Shown piece after piece: positions 8,535 through 17,823 of a stretch of DNA of 18,788 bases. Source of the DNA: Acanthaster planci. Taxonomy: Eukaryota; Echinodermata; Asteroidea; Valvatida; Acanthasteridae. The position numbers and the translations under genes are program-made. Below the pieces are notes generated by a model, which was not told the origin of the DNA, searched no databases, and saw only the letters and a program-made list of their open reading frames with translations. The stretch covers positions 1,062,481-1,081,268 of the forward strand of contig NW_019091529.1 in NCBI RefSeq assembly GCF_001949145.1, given 5' to 3'. Numbering within the stretch: the first letter of the stretch is position 1; each line of letters starts with the position of its first letter.

Positions 8535-8929
8535 ATGGATATGGATCTGCAGACTCCGTGTGACCTGCTTATTCCACCCGGCCAGGGCCATGGGAATCGA
8601 AATCAGACCACCGAAAGGTTAGAAGCGAAGCTTCAAGATAATTCTGATGAGATCAAGCATTTATCGTCCTTCCTTGCGAACATGCAAGAGATGTTAGCTA
8701 CCTTACTAGAGGGAAGAGGGAACATGAGCCCGCCCAGGAATGCTTTGACAATGATTTTTTTTACACCTTTCCGACAGGAAAGTTGCATTTTCGCCAACTG
8801 GAATATGCTTTTCAACAATAGCAAGGCAATTTTGATGGAAGTATTGCTATAAGCCCCGGCATCATTCGAGAAATTCAGTGAGGAGGTAAAGTCGGCTATA
8901 AAAATCCCTCCTATTGACTTGATTATTTA
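8535..8929 (+). pseudogene. Coiled-coil ORF cut by the retrotransposon insertion
   Basis: The frame has a real ATG at 8535 and is open to TAA 8850-8852. The same frame then continues without a stop through SFEKFSEEVKSAI up to the left LTR at 8930. Near residues 20-60 it is strongly helical and coiled-coil-like (TTERLEAKLQDNSDEIKHL, then ANMQEMLATLLEGRG). This is reminiscent of retroelement gag N-termini, but no family is assigned. The matching downstream flank after the right LTR (17281-17354) is also open in one frame. This suggests the gypsy element landed inside this ORF. Confidence 0.45.
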
Positions 8930-9409
8930 TGTAAGGTCGTAGGCGACGCCCGGTAGCGGCGTCCTTCGGGTGGGAAGAAACCGTACGGTTTCCTCAGGGT
9001 GGAGGACGTGCGTCCTCCGGTAAGGAGATCCACAAATTCAAGAACAAACACCAACGTCTAGTTTCCCAGTTTCTTTATTGGCCGGTTAACAATATCCCCA
9101 GATGAAATTAAATTCCTGTAAAATAATTGCACATTACATTTAGTAAATAAATGAATACATTTTACAATGTATGCAGTTACACACATGTCAAAGTATGTTT
9201 TCCAACTACTGTACCACGTATCACTCAGAAGTACACACGGGCTTAATTCCCAACTCACCTAACAATCGTGGGCTTGGTACCTCAATATACTTGTGGCATC
9301 AGGTATGAGAGGCCTGAATCATCCCGATAACTTCGGCTAGGGTGCGCCTCGTCTCCTTGGCAATGCGAAGAGCCCGATTCGAAGGGCGCCCTCTGGGATC
9401 AACATTGGG
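8930..9409 (-). repeat. 3' LTR of the Ty3/gypsy element (left copy)
   Basis: About 480 bp is repeated in direct orientation at 16337-17280. With the gypsy genes on the minus strand, this copy is the 3' LTR. In minus orientation it carries AATAAA (complement of 9074-9079). The region expected to be R/U5 after it is rich in hairpins: GGAGGAC/GTCCTCC at 9001-9018 and a 16-bp perfect palindrome at 8977-8992. The plus-strand edges read TGTAAGG at the left and CAACATTGGG at the right, where both copies stop matching. The exact TG..CA ends are unclear, and no convincing polypurine tract abuts 9410. Confidence 0.8.
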
Positions 9410-9931
9410 TGGACATTAAAATCTTGATCTTTCGATATCTACCATAGACCTATTACAAGTCTCTAGAAAAACATGAATAATCCTAGTCAAGAGTCCATTC
9501 AGGTGGAGGAATTGAAGTTTGATTAGGGAAATAACCTCTAAACACGTCTTTCTTTTTTTAACATGGTCTAAACATCAACAGGTTATAATGAACATGCTGC
9601 TCGGGCAATATCATAACAAGGTACCGCATGAAGACCAGTGGCCTGTAAACCTAGTACTCTAATCGGTATCACACAAAAACAGGCAGCACATGTACCCCAC
9701 TTGGATCAATTGGGGAGATAATCACTGAGTCATTAAAATATCATTATCATTAAATTATAGCAACAGATTGGAAGAACATCGAGTTAAAAGCTGGATGAGC
9801 TTTTCTACTAGCTTCTATTTGTAATTATATGTAACTTTCATAACGATGCAAAACACACAGTTAATAACATGGCCAAAACGACAAAGGCTGGAAACTACCT
9901 CCCAACATGGTATATATGGAACATAAATGTA
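9410..9931. other. 3' untranslated region of the retrotransposon
   Basis: No coding potential was recognised between the hydrolase stop (9932) and the 3' LTR. It is AT-rich. The only purine-rich tract on the minus strand is at about 9544-9560, too far from the LTR to be an obvious polypurine tract. Confidence 0.5.
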
Positions 9932-10500
9932 TTACGGCGTATACTTGAGAATGGCTTCCTTAACATTTTGACATTATTTCTCCATTCCATCCTCATCAAG
10001 GTGGGTCGCATCGACCAGGTATCTTGCACTGTTGATCCTTCGCTGGGTGTATAGATGAACACCTGCAACATCCTCCATTTTTCTGGAGAGCGCAGCATTA
10101 AAACGCCTCGCGCGACGGGTTAAATGTGCTCACGCCAATCTGTCCTGGTCGAGACACTCTCAAACGCTCAATGATTGTAAAGAGAACCACTGACCTGACA
10201 ACACCTTGGGACTTCAGGGGGCTCAAAAACTGCAAGGTTGCAGACACCAGGGCTGAGTTACCCTTGGTCACAAAGATCATTTGTGCCCATGTCCAAAAGT
10301 AAGACATCAATGGGTCTTCTCTTCAGGTAGCGGAGGTAATGGTCCATATTGGAAAACAGCCTTCTGTAAGTAAGCCCTGGGTGTCCTTCCACGGAATAGT
10401 TAAAGGTTCCATCGAGATCAACGAGTGCGGCTACCGACCAATACTTCCACTGGGCCAGTCAAGACAGTCGGGATACAAAGGAGTGTCCAAATAAGAACGC
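9932..10500 (-). pseudogene. SGNH/GDSL-type hydrolase relic in the retrotransposon 3' region
   Basis: Minus-strand frames carry the SGNH blocks in the right order. Block I is FGHSFVSRL near 10491-10465, with the nucleophile Ser. A glycine block is VEGHPGLTYRRL near 10390-10350. Block III is LLLDMGTNDL near 10300-10270, with the GxND Asn. Block V is DATHLDEDG near 10010-9985, with the catalytic Asp and His. Between them are a LKSQGVVRSVVLF strand and REAF/FNAAL. It ends at TAA 9932-9934. Defects are a TGA after SRLS, a frameshift at ~10262, another at ~10100 and a TAA after GMEK. All catalytic positions survive. Such hydrolases occur in tyrosine-recombinase (Ngaro-type) retroelements and in the ORF1 of some LINEs. 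Here it lies on the gypsy coding strand, downstream of pol. A gypsy ORF or a nested fragment of another element both fit. Confidence 0.75.
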
Positions 10501-10637
10501 CTGAAGTTTCTCTGGCGGACGACTTGTCGCACTACTCACAGCACGTGTCTGCACCTTTCTACATTAAGTAAATATGAAAATAGAAAGGAATGCCAATAAA
10601 CGAAACAAAATCGATTGTTAAACTTGCAAGGCGATCC

Positions 10638-10668
10638 TTGTTTTGAGCTAAAAAAAAGCTCAAAACAA
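10638..10668. repeat. Perfect 12-bp inverted repeat with a 7-nt A loop
   Basis: TTGTTTTGAGCT (10638-10649) and AGCTCAAAACAA (10657-10668) are exact reverse complements around AAAAAAA. It lies in the ~490-bp spacer between the pol stop (10995) and the hydrolase. Its role is unknown: an RNA hairpin controlling expression of the downstream ORF, or the scar of a small palindromic insertion, are possible. Confidence 0.85.
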
Positions 10669-10994
10669 AAAACGCAGATGTATACAGGATTCTGTTGCAG
10701 ATGGCCGGGTTCAAAGGAGGTTTACACCACGTCCCGTCACGTTACGAGCGGCTGGGGTCACCCAACCATCTACCTGTAATCTTGATTACAATTTTCCTAA
10801 TTGTGGTTTGAGTCGACTAGATTAGATTTAGACCTGGCAAGTTCAGCGGATGCACTGTACAACGCTATATTAAAATTAAGTAATTTCTTTTGGCTAGCTG
10901 CCTGAGTGCTTCTTCTTCAGACATTCTGACCGTTGCAACTCTCGATTCCTCTCCGCCGGCCGCAGATGGGATTCAGCCGACTTCTGAGGGCCTT

Positions 10995-12300
10995 TTAGCA
11001 GTTCAACCTACACGGTGGTGCTGCAAGGATGAGTTCCTCATCTGACTCTGAGCTACTCTGATCTAGGCCAACGCATTGCTCAGTGCTGGGCAGGCAGTCC
11101 AATGGATCAGCAGGTTCCTTAAGAACTCCTCTAGGATCGAGGATTATCAGCTTCCTATTAACCCATCTCTAGTGTCCCCCAGACAAGGGTCTGATGCCAT
11201 ACAGGTCCCTTTCCTGATTAACCTTTTCAACAAGGTACTGCTCAGAACCAAAGTGGTCTTGGAGTTTAATGGCGCCCTGTGAAGGCTGAGCACTTCAACA
11301 AGCCTGGACTACCCACTGGCAGTGGAGTGGTAAATGCTCGCTTGTCATATCTCCTTTTGTTTGCCCCAGCAGCCTTCAGCATTCGCTCTTTGGCGATCTT
11401 ATGTGAAACTTTAATGAGCTCTGCTATTTCTGTAACTGCATCTTCGTCATAGCTCTTTGATGCATTACTGAGAAAATGATCCAGGGGTACTGTTGGCTCC
11501 CTGCCGAACATCAGCGTATATGGAGCGAAGCCGGTGTCACCATGTGTGGCAAGAGTTGGGGCCACTGGGACCTGCTGTTATTGTCGCGAGATTTCTCCAG
11601 GTTAAGGGAGGTTTTATTGAAGGTCTCATTTTGTCTGTTTCCCTGAGCGTGGTACGGAGTAGTACGAGTGTTTTTGATACCGTACCGGCTACATAATTCC
11701 TGAATCAGGCGACTTTGATCCGAAATTCCGACTTTGATCCGTATGGATCTGAGCTAGTACCCCGTAACAAACGAACCATTCGTCTCGAAGTACAAGAGCC
11801 ACTGTGGCTGCAGTCTGGTCCCTGCAAGGGACTGCAGCCGAGAATTTTGTGAATGAATCCGTGATAACCAAGACATCCTCATAGTTGCCATGACCCCTAT
11901 CTAGCTTCTCGAAATTGAGTGTAACCCGTTCAAGGGGCTTATAAATGCTAGAAGATGCCGCATAGGTGGGTGAATAGTTGGAGTGAGGGCTTGGATGCCG
12001 TGCACTGGAAGCAATTCTGTACATGGTCTCGGCCTTGACCATTTAGCCCAGGCCAGAAGCAGCAACGCTTGATGAAAGGAGGGGGTCCGACCGCATCCTT
12101 AGTGGCCCCACTCAATCACTATTGATCGAAGTCGCTTTGGGACCAGAAGCTGCTTGACCTGCCCAAGACATGGCTCTTCCACAGCTCTGTAAAGTACCCC
12201 ATTTCATTCGACGAAGTGCGGCCATTCCTTTTAGCCAGCCTTTAAGCTCAGCTGATGCAGACACAGAACCAGGTTCATCTTGGCCTGGTTCCCAACGCCG
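10995..12300 (-). pseudogene. Gypsy integrase, degenerate
   Basis: A zinc-binding N-terminal remnant (RCCFWPGL, then VQNCFQCTASKP) lies at about 12085-11995. The core at 12042-11689 has PLERVTLNFEKLD, where the first catalytic Asp appears as Asn, then DVLVITDSFTKF and AQIHTDQSRNF (second Asp). A 13-bp direct repeat with 19-bp period (11710-11722, 11729-11741) shifts frame. In the new frame are RLIQELCSRYGIKNTRTT and YHAQGNRQNETFNKT, with the third acidic residue (Glu) present. The C-terminal part (11565-11266) has TGFAPYTLMFGREPTVPLDH and KERMLKAAGANKRRYDKRA. It continues with KLQDHFGSEQYLVEKVN, WVNRKLIILDPRG and an acidic SSSESDEEL tail to TAA 10995. The enzyme would insert retroelement cDNA; this copy is dead. 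Confidence 0.9.
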
Positions 12301-12303
12301 TTC

Positions 12304-13108
12304 TCACCTAATCCAGTCTTCCTTCTGCATGTTTGACAGTTCCCCATATGAGTATGAGGGTAGCTCTGGGGATGCCCTTTGCTCGGACCAAGCATTTAAG
12401 ACGACATCCCCAGTTGACCTGTTTTGGTCTTTTGGGGTGACTTGAAGATCTGCTGGTACAACTGTACTCTCCATGACCACCTCAATCACGTCAGCACAAG
12501 TCTCTATTCTTGGCGGATATCTACTGAGTGCATTGGCACGTTTATTCGATCTACCAATACAGTATCTTATTTCCAGGTGAAACACAGCTGACTGGTCGAC
12601 CCAGCGCAGTTTCAAAGTGAGTAACTCGAGTTTGAAACTCGGCAGGTCAGAGTAATTCTTCTCCGAACCCCTCAAACCCCGATTGGCGTAAGCCACAGGA
12701 TGGAGTTCCCCGTCGTCATCAAACTGTGAAAAGTAAGCGCCCACTCCCTTGAGATCACTCATCCACTTCCAGTGTGAAGTCTCTGTCGAACCTGGGAAAA
12801 GCCAAGACAGAAACCTCACAGAGTGCCTTCTTCAAAAACCTGAACGCAGCATCGGCCTCTGCTGACCATGCAGAAGTGTTCATACTCGGGGTCTTCCCTG
12901 CTTTTTTGGTTGTCGTAGCCGTCAACGCATGAAGGCATGCAGCGATTTTCGAGAAGCCCTCAACGAACTTCCGATAATAAGAGGCTAACCCCAAAAATGA
13001 TCTCAACAGATCAGAATTCTTGGGTGTCGGCCAATTTTTGATTCGCTCCACCTTGAAAGGATCTACCGCTATTCCCTGGTCACTCACCAAATGGCCAAGA
13101 TGTGCCAC
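12304..13108 (-). pseudogene. Gypsy RT connection domain and RNase H with an internal deletion
   Basis: 13108-12755 encodes HLGHLVSDQGIAVDPFKVE, then LRSFLGLASYYRKFVEGFSK and AFRFLKKAL, the RT thumb/connection leading to FTLEVDE at the RNase H start. In the next frame (12819-12304) come LKGVGAYFSQFDDDGELHP, VAYANRGLRGSEKNYSD and LELLTLK. The sequence then jumps to RWVDQSAVFHLEIRYCIGRS and NKRANALSRYPP. About 40-45 residues normally found between LELLTLK and RWV (the tethering region with a catalytic Asp) are absent. The joint lies near 12605-12612. RNase H should degrade the RNA of the RNA-DNA hybrid, and this version cannot. A frameshift at ~12790 separates the two halves. Confidence 0.9.
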
Positions 13109-13923
13109 TCATTTCTGAAAGAGTCTGCACTTTGAGCCTTTCAACTTTAGGCCCGACTGCTTGAACCACTTCAATGAGTCTATCAAGGTGCTCTGAAAAT
13201 GTCGCTGAGAAAACGAGAATGACTTGGACAATTTCATACCCCCGAAGATAAGCTCCATGACATGCTGGAATGTACTGGGGCTATCAATAAGCCCTTGCGA
13301 AAGTCAGAGGAATTCAAACAATCCCACGGGACTCTAAGTTTAGTCTTGTGTTTATCGAATTGGGATGCATAGCGAATTGGGAGTATCCGTGTGATAACTC
13401 CAAGGAAGAGAACAGTTTAGCACTTTCCAAAGCCTAAAGGGTCTCCCCAACACGCGGGGGGGAGGCATCTTTAACTGTTTTAGAGTCGAGGCATATATAA
13501 TATGATACAAAAAGACGTAGTAGCTGCCCGTCTTTCTTCCTTTCCAGGACTATTGGGCTGGCGTACTGGCTCGAAGACTTGCGGATAATCTTTCTGTCCA
13601 ACAAATCTTGCAACAATTTTGTCACTTTACCCATCTGGCTTAGGGACAATGCGTCGGTATGGAAGATTAACTGCGCGGTCATCTGCGAGGTGTATCTCAT
13701 GTGGAATTAGTTCATTGTGTCGGAGAATATATGAGTCCAAGGACAACGCATCCATGTTGGCTTCTATTAGCTTTGCCACTTCCACAGCATCTGCGTCACT
13801 GAGACCATCTAAACTGAGACCCGGAGGTAAAAGGAATCTCCTCCCATCTGGGTACAACAAAGACTCGCTGTGACCCAGGTAACTCACCATGACTACCATT
13901 GGTGCTTGACGGGTTTTCCTCAT
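13109..13923 (-). pseudogene. Gypsy reverse transcriptase palm and fingers, catalytic YxDD lost
   Basis: 13923-13627 carries LSDADAVEVAKLIEANMDAL, HEIHLADDRAVNLPYRRI and VPKPDG. 13700-13434 carries LLQDLLDRKIIRKSSSQY and ASPIVLERKKDGQ, then LRLFVSYY, where a VDYR-like motif is expected, so the Asp is replaced. Further frames (13430-13110) hold SAKLFSSLDLS (motif A), FQHVMELIFGGM and VILVFSATFSEHLDRL. The YxDD that should precede VILVFS reads YEIVQ. Several stops and frameshifts are present. It is the central part of the Ty3/gypsy pol, between protease and RNase H. Confidence 0.9.
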
Positions 13924-14290
13924 GCTAATCTGCTACATGTACGATTGGGATTGTTGGGATATATCCCAACATGAGATTCGATGGCAGCCACTTGCCGAAT
14001 AAAAACATTCACACCCTCATCACAAAGGTCAACTTCAATATGATCTCGCAACTGCACGACTCGTGCCTTTGCAACTTTGTCGTTTTTTTGAATGTTTAAC
14101 GGATTAGGACTTGAAATTAAACACTAGAAAGAAAGATTCGCCAACCAGCTGTATGCCTTCCACAATCTCACATTGGGTGGATGCATCCGATGAGGCCGCC
14201 TCTACGCAACAGTCGTTACCTGTCATGTTGTCAGGTAAGCGCGACAGCAGAAAAAGAAATTTGCCGACCAAGTCTGTTGAGGGTTTTTCT
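13924..14290 (-). other. Protease-RT linker, degraded
   Basis: Between the protease C-terminus and the RT start no frame stays open for long. Short minus-strand pieces with protein-like composition occur, for example LSRLPDNMTGNDCCVEAASS, but no domain was recognised. It is presumed to be the spacer of the pol polyprotein. Confidence 0.4.
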
Positions 14291-14439
14291 ATACCACACT
14301 AGATGACTTTGACAGAATTTGGAGCTACGACGACAACCACACGGTTGTCGGTCTGTCCTTATCCTCAAATGCTGGATGACTCAACGGATCTACTAGTTCA
14401 TGACCAGGTTCCAATCAGGGTGCTTCCTGCACTGTTTCA

Positions 14440-15060
14440 GACAATTCGTATCATGTTAAATAACTCTAAGGATATTACATCCAAGAATGACAGGGAATTT
14501 GTCACACCTGTCACCAGGCAAGTTGGGGTTGTTCTTACTTGACATGAGGAAGCTAACATTAAACTTCTGCCCCAAAATCTCTAGAGTTGTCTCAAGGAAA
14601 CCTTTGAGAGGGATTTGCTCCAAGCAACTTGATAAACTTGCCCACCTCCCCGAGTGCGCCGGCTCGCTTTGCTAAGTGATTGTGATAGAAATTCCAGGAT
14701 ATGAGTGATGTCTCAGCCCCTGTGTCTAGCACACAACTCACGGGTATTCCTGCTATAATATCTTTTGCTGTGGGACTCCTGGATAGAAGTTTTTGTTTAC
14801 CAGCCTTTGTCATTATTCTATTAACGTCAATGAATTGGACAGTGGGCTTGTGTTGTTCCCTTAGCGTAGGGCCCCCTACGACTGGGGTGTCTCGTTTAAC
14901 GAGACCTTTCTGCTTATTCTCCTGTGTCTGATAATTTGTGGGTAAAGCGTCTTCATTGGGATTGCTTTGTGAATTCTCAGCGGCTTTCCTCTTAAAGCAA
15001 GCTTCCAAAGTATAACCTATTATTTCCACAATGATCACACTTGGGACCACGCGCTCGCCA
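14440..15060 (-). pseudogene. Gypsy zinc knuckle and retroviral-type aspartic protease
   Basis: Near 15060-15000 a CCHC knuckle is split by a frameshift: CDHCGNN lies in one frame and GYTLEACFKRK in the next, with Tyr where His is expected. The 15050-14592 frame then gives a polar linker and a protease containing GIPVSCVLDTGAETSLI. DTG is the catalytic triad half-site, with Asp near 14726. After a frameshift near 14595, ETTLEILGQKFNVSFL and FPVILGCNILR (flap-distal ILG motif, ~14490-14460) complete the domain. The protease would cleave the Gag-Pol precursor. Both modules are on the expected side of RT for Ty3/gypsy. Confidence 0.88.
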
Positions 15061-15231
15061 ACCCGACCGCTGATTACTGGGGCTGGAGGTCACATCGGTT
15101 GTCAAGTTTTTCCACTCCATCAGTCAGCCTATGTATGGTTATAAGTTTCTGTTTGTTGTTTCACTAGGCGCTCCATAGCAGCAGTGAGCTGTTTCTAGCA
15201 GTCTGCCAAACTGAGAAGCACTTTTTGTTCT

Positions 15232-15943
15232 TTACTGACGGTCCCGAGCACCAGAACTAACTGCATCAAATGCCACACGAGAAGAAGGATAGTGAGTGTT
15301 GCGTGGTTTATCATTTGGACTACTGTCTGCATCGCGCGTTATTTTGAGTGCAAGCTCACAGAACTCAAAGAACGGCAGTTCAGGGTTGTCATGGCTCAAT
15401 CTGCGCAGCTCTCGCTTAATTGCTGTATCTCTAGTTCCTCGGATGAATTGCTATGAGCGCTGCCTGTTCATTAGAGTCCATCGATGCCGACTCCATGTGA
15501 TCATAAAGTCTGATAAGGGCGCGGCTGTAGTCAGCTAATTTCTCATCTTCCAACTGAGTTCGGGAGTAAAAAGTGCAATTTAAGGACTGAACTGTCTCGG
15601 GAGGCCCGAATCTGCGTCTCAAATCAGTTTGTCAATTTTTCGTCTTTTTGATCCTTTGTCCGGCACAAGATTTCTTTCTTGGCTGGACCCCCAAGGTGAT
15701 CAATTGCTACTTTGACCTTCTCACCCTCTGACAAGCCCAACTGTCTACAGTATGAATTGAGATCATTCACCCATTCTTTAATGTCGGGTCACCTGACATC
15801 TGTTGACATCCACAGAATTTAGACAACTTGATGGTGGAGGCCCTTTGATATTTGAGATTTTGGAATGTAGTAGCGAGTGTCTTGGCCAGGGCCTGGTTTG
15901 ACTGTTTAATCACCTCTGCAAGGCTTTCAAGGATTTGCCATTT
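15232..15943 (-). pseudogene. Gypsy Gag (capsid) protein, degenerate
   Basis: The first fragment (15943-15767) has ILESLAEVIKQSNQALAK, then TIKLSKFCG. The next frame (to 15624) has EWVNDLNSYCRQLGLSEGEK and IDHLGGPAKKEIL. 15622-15431 has RRRFGPPETVQSLNCTFYSR and EDEKLADYSRALIRLYDHM, the conserved capsid segment of the retrotransposon gag family. A fourth frame (to TAA 15232) has AIKRELRRLSHDNPELPFF, FCELALKITRDADSS and a polar tail. Gag forms the virus-like particle. Three or more frameshifts break the gene. Confidence 0.85.
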
Positions 15944-16336
15944 TTTTCTGAAAGGCGAGTAACACTAAAAAAATGTGCAATGGAAAGCAGTGTCAGTCTT
16001 TCTCCACACAAAATATCACACTTGAGAATACAGAGCCCAATACAAACTAAGTACTTAGGCACAGCCAAGGGCTAGAGTGGTACTGCCCATATACGTATAA
16101 GATGTTACGTAATACAATCCTATTACAATTTCAGCTAAATGGCCGTCTTTGATAAGAGCTGATCAATCTTAACTATGGTTATGCGTTAAAGTTTCTTAAC
16201 ACATGGGTGCTATGATTTGTAATAAGTAGGTGCATACTACATACAAACAGTTATCCGCAGAAAAAGTAAATAAACGGTGTTGGGGATTTCATCGGTGACT
16301 TGTATGGATCTGACATCCTGTCTACGGCGTGCAGTT
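15944..16336. other. 5' untranslated region of the retrotransposon
   Basis: No coding sequence was recognised between the right LTR and gag. A primer-binding site complementary to a tRNA 3' end should lie on the minus strand just left of 16337. The sequence there (GAACTGCACGCCG on the minus strand) does not begin with the usual TGG, so it is missing or mutated. Confidence 0.5.
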
Positions 16337-17280
16337 CTAAGGTCGCAGGCGACGCCCGGTAGCTTCGTCCTTCGGGGTGGGAAGAAACCGTATAGTTCCC
16401 CAGGGCGGAGGACGTGCGTCCTCCGGTAAGGAGATCCACAAGATCAAGAACCAAACACCAACGTCTAGCTTCCCTGTTTCTTTATTGGCCGGTTAAAAAT
16501 ATATCCCAGATGAAATTAAATCTCTGTAAAATAATTGCACATAACACTAAATGAAAACATTTTACGATGTATGCAGTTATACACATTTCAAATAATGTTT
16601 TTCAACTACTGTACATAGGTATCACAAAAAATACACATGGGCTTAATTCCCAACGCACGCAACAACCGTGGGCTTGGTACCTCATTATACTTGTAGCATC
16701 AGGCATAGAAGCCTGATTCATCCTATACGAAATAAGACAAGGTTTGGAAAAATAAAATACGAACATGAAACCTACATTGTACTCATGCTTTCATGCAATT
16801 TACCACGAACATGTTATATTAACCACTGCACTAGCAAGTATGAATCTGTGTGCGCCATGCACGCGTGCGGGAAATTAAATTGCTGTGGATGTGTGCCAAA
16901 GGTCACTGAAAATCTCCACTACTTCACCCGGTAACTGCGCACACCACACGTGTGTGAGAGACTGAGATGCATGTCCCCGTACATTATACACAAGTAAGTT
17001 GTGCACAAAGCTATCGCACGTGAGTCCAGAGGAGCCCAGCCAAAACAGGAAATTATAATTCATAAAACCCTCATGATGAATTCGATTTAGCGGATATCAT
17101 ATATCCTGGCCAACTCTCTGATTATTCAAGATGTTGATATGTTAATTAAACCCACATTACAGTTTGAAAGTAAGAAAGAAGGAGCTAATTACCTGATAAC
17201 TTCGGCCAGGGCGCGCCTCGTCTCCGTGGCAATGCGAAGAGGCCGATTCAAAAGGGCACCCACTAGTGCTCAACATTGGG
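16337..17280 (-). repeat. 5' LTR of the Ty3/gypsy element (right copy) split by ~466 bp
   Basis: 16337-16722 matches the left LTR from its TAAGGTCG end through GCCTGATTCATCC. The match resumes at 17189 (TGATAACTTCGGCCAGGGC) and ends with CAACATTGGG at 17280. The 466 bp between (16723-17188) have no counterpart in the left copy. They show no ORF with a recognisable motif and no terminal inverted repeats, so they are an unidentified insertion here or a sequence lost from the left copy. AATAAA is present in minus orientation (complement of 16481-16486). The GGAGGAC/GTCCTCC hairpin is intact at 16407-16424, but the 16-bp palindrome of the left copy has decayed. Confidence 0.78.
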
Positions 17281-17354
17281 AAATTATTTCTGTGAAAAAT
17301 GAGGATATGAAGCTCATTAATATAGCTCAATGCGAATCTGAACAGTCCTCATAA
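17281..17354 (+). pseudogene. Possible downstream half of the interrupted ORF
   Basis: Just after the right LTR one plus frame reads IISVKNEDMKLINIAQCE and stops at TAA 17352-17354. It may continue the coiled-coil ORF cut at 8929, since the ATTATTT word occurs next to both junctions. It is too short for independent recognition. Confidence 0.25.
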
Positions 17355-17823
17355 AATGTTGCCGAGTCCGTATCCTTTCTGAACAGGGGCACCCCTAAAA
17401 AAAATGATCCCCGCCTCCTGCGTGATGTTTGTAATATTTCACGTAGTTCACCATGACTACTCAAAAAAAAAAGAGGGACGATTTTTATGAAAATGAAGCG
17501 TAATGGTGAGTTTTCCCCAGTTGAAATGGCACCTTCTCTCTAGTGTCGGTCCTTATATCCATTTGAGTGGTAATGAGGCGTGCTGAAGGTGAGTAGTATA
17601 TATTTTGACAGTTCTATGCCAGCATTTTCCTCCTTTAACATCCCCGATAAAAAAAATGAAATCCTAAAAATTAATCAACTCAACCACCTCCCCTGGGTAC
17701 CTAGCCAACCCTCCTCAATCCCTTTATCCCACTCAAAAACTCACATCAACTGCGTCACGCATCAACTCACAAAACAACAATTCACCTATATTTTATCGAT
17801 ACCATAACGAAAAATGCAAACTT
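17355..17823. other. AT-rich stretch without a supported gene
   Basis: It contains A-runs and a frame at 17580-17807 that lacks an ATG start and motifs. No RNA gene or repeat family was recognised. Confidence 0.45.

Larger units (their letters stand above)
8930..17280 (-). mobile_element. Ty3/gypsy LTR retrotransposon carrying an SGNH-hydrolase relic, degenerate
   Basis: Two direct ~480-bp repeats flank minus-strand gag, zinc knuckle, aspartic protease, reverse transcriptase, RNase H and integrase in that order. RT-RNase H-integrase order is the hallmark of Ty3/gypsy rather than Copia. A hydrolase ORF lies between integrase and the 3' LTR. All genes carry frameshifts or stops. Near both outer edges there is an ATTATTT word (8922-8928 and 17283-17289) that may be a remnant of the target-site duplication. 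No primer-binding site was recognised next to the right LTR. Confidence 0.85.

Noticed and set aside
9058-9258. 66-codon minus-strand ORF inside the left LTR
   Set aside because: It is non-coding LTR sequence and the right LTR copy does not preserve the frame.
9331-9398. tRNA-like or SINE-head look of a segment with GATTCGAA and pairing ends
   Set aside because: No A box or cloverleaf could be drawn, and the segment is simply part of the LTR repeated at 17189-17280.
12170-12445. Plus-strand ORFs within the gypsy element (also 11076-11282, 11493-11696, 13619-13873, 14303-14931)
   Set aside because: They are shadows of the recognisable minus-strand pol frames.
17540-17590. Possible exon between a CTTCTCTCTAG acceptor and an AAGGTGAGT donor
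   Set aside because: The implied 45-50 bp exon has stops in all three frames and no neighbouring exons were seen.
17580-17807. 75-codon plus-strand ORF
   Set aside because: It begins with GTG, has low-complexity composition and no motif.
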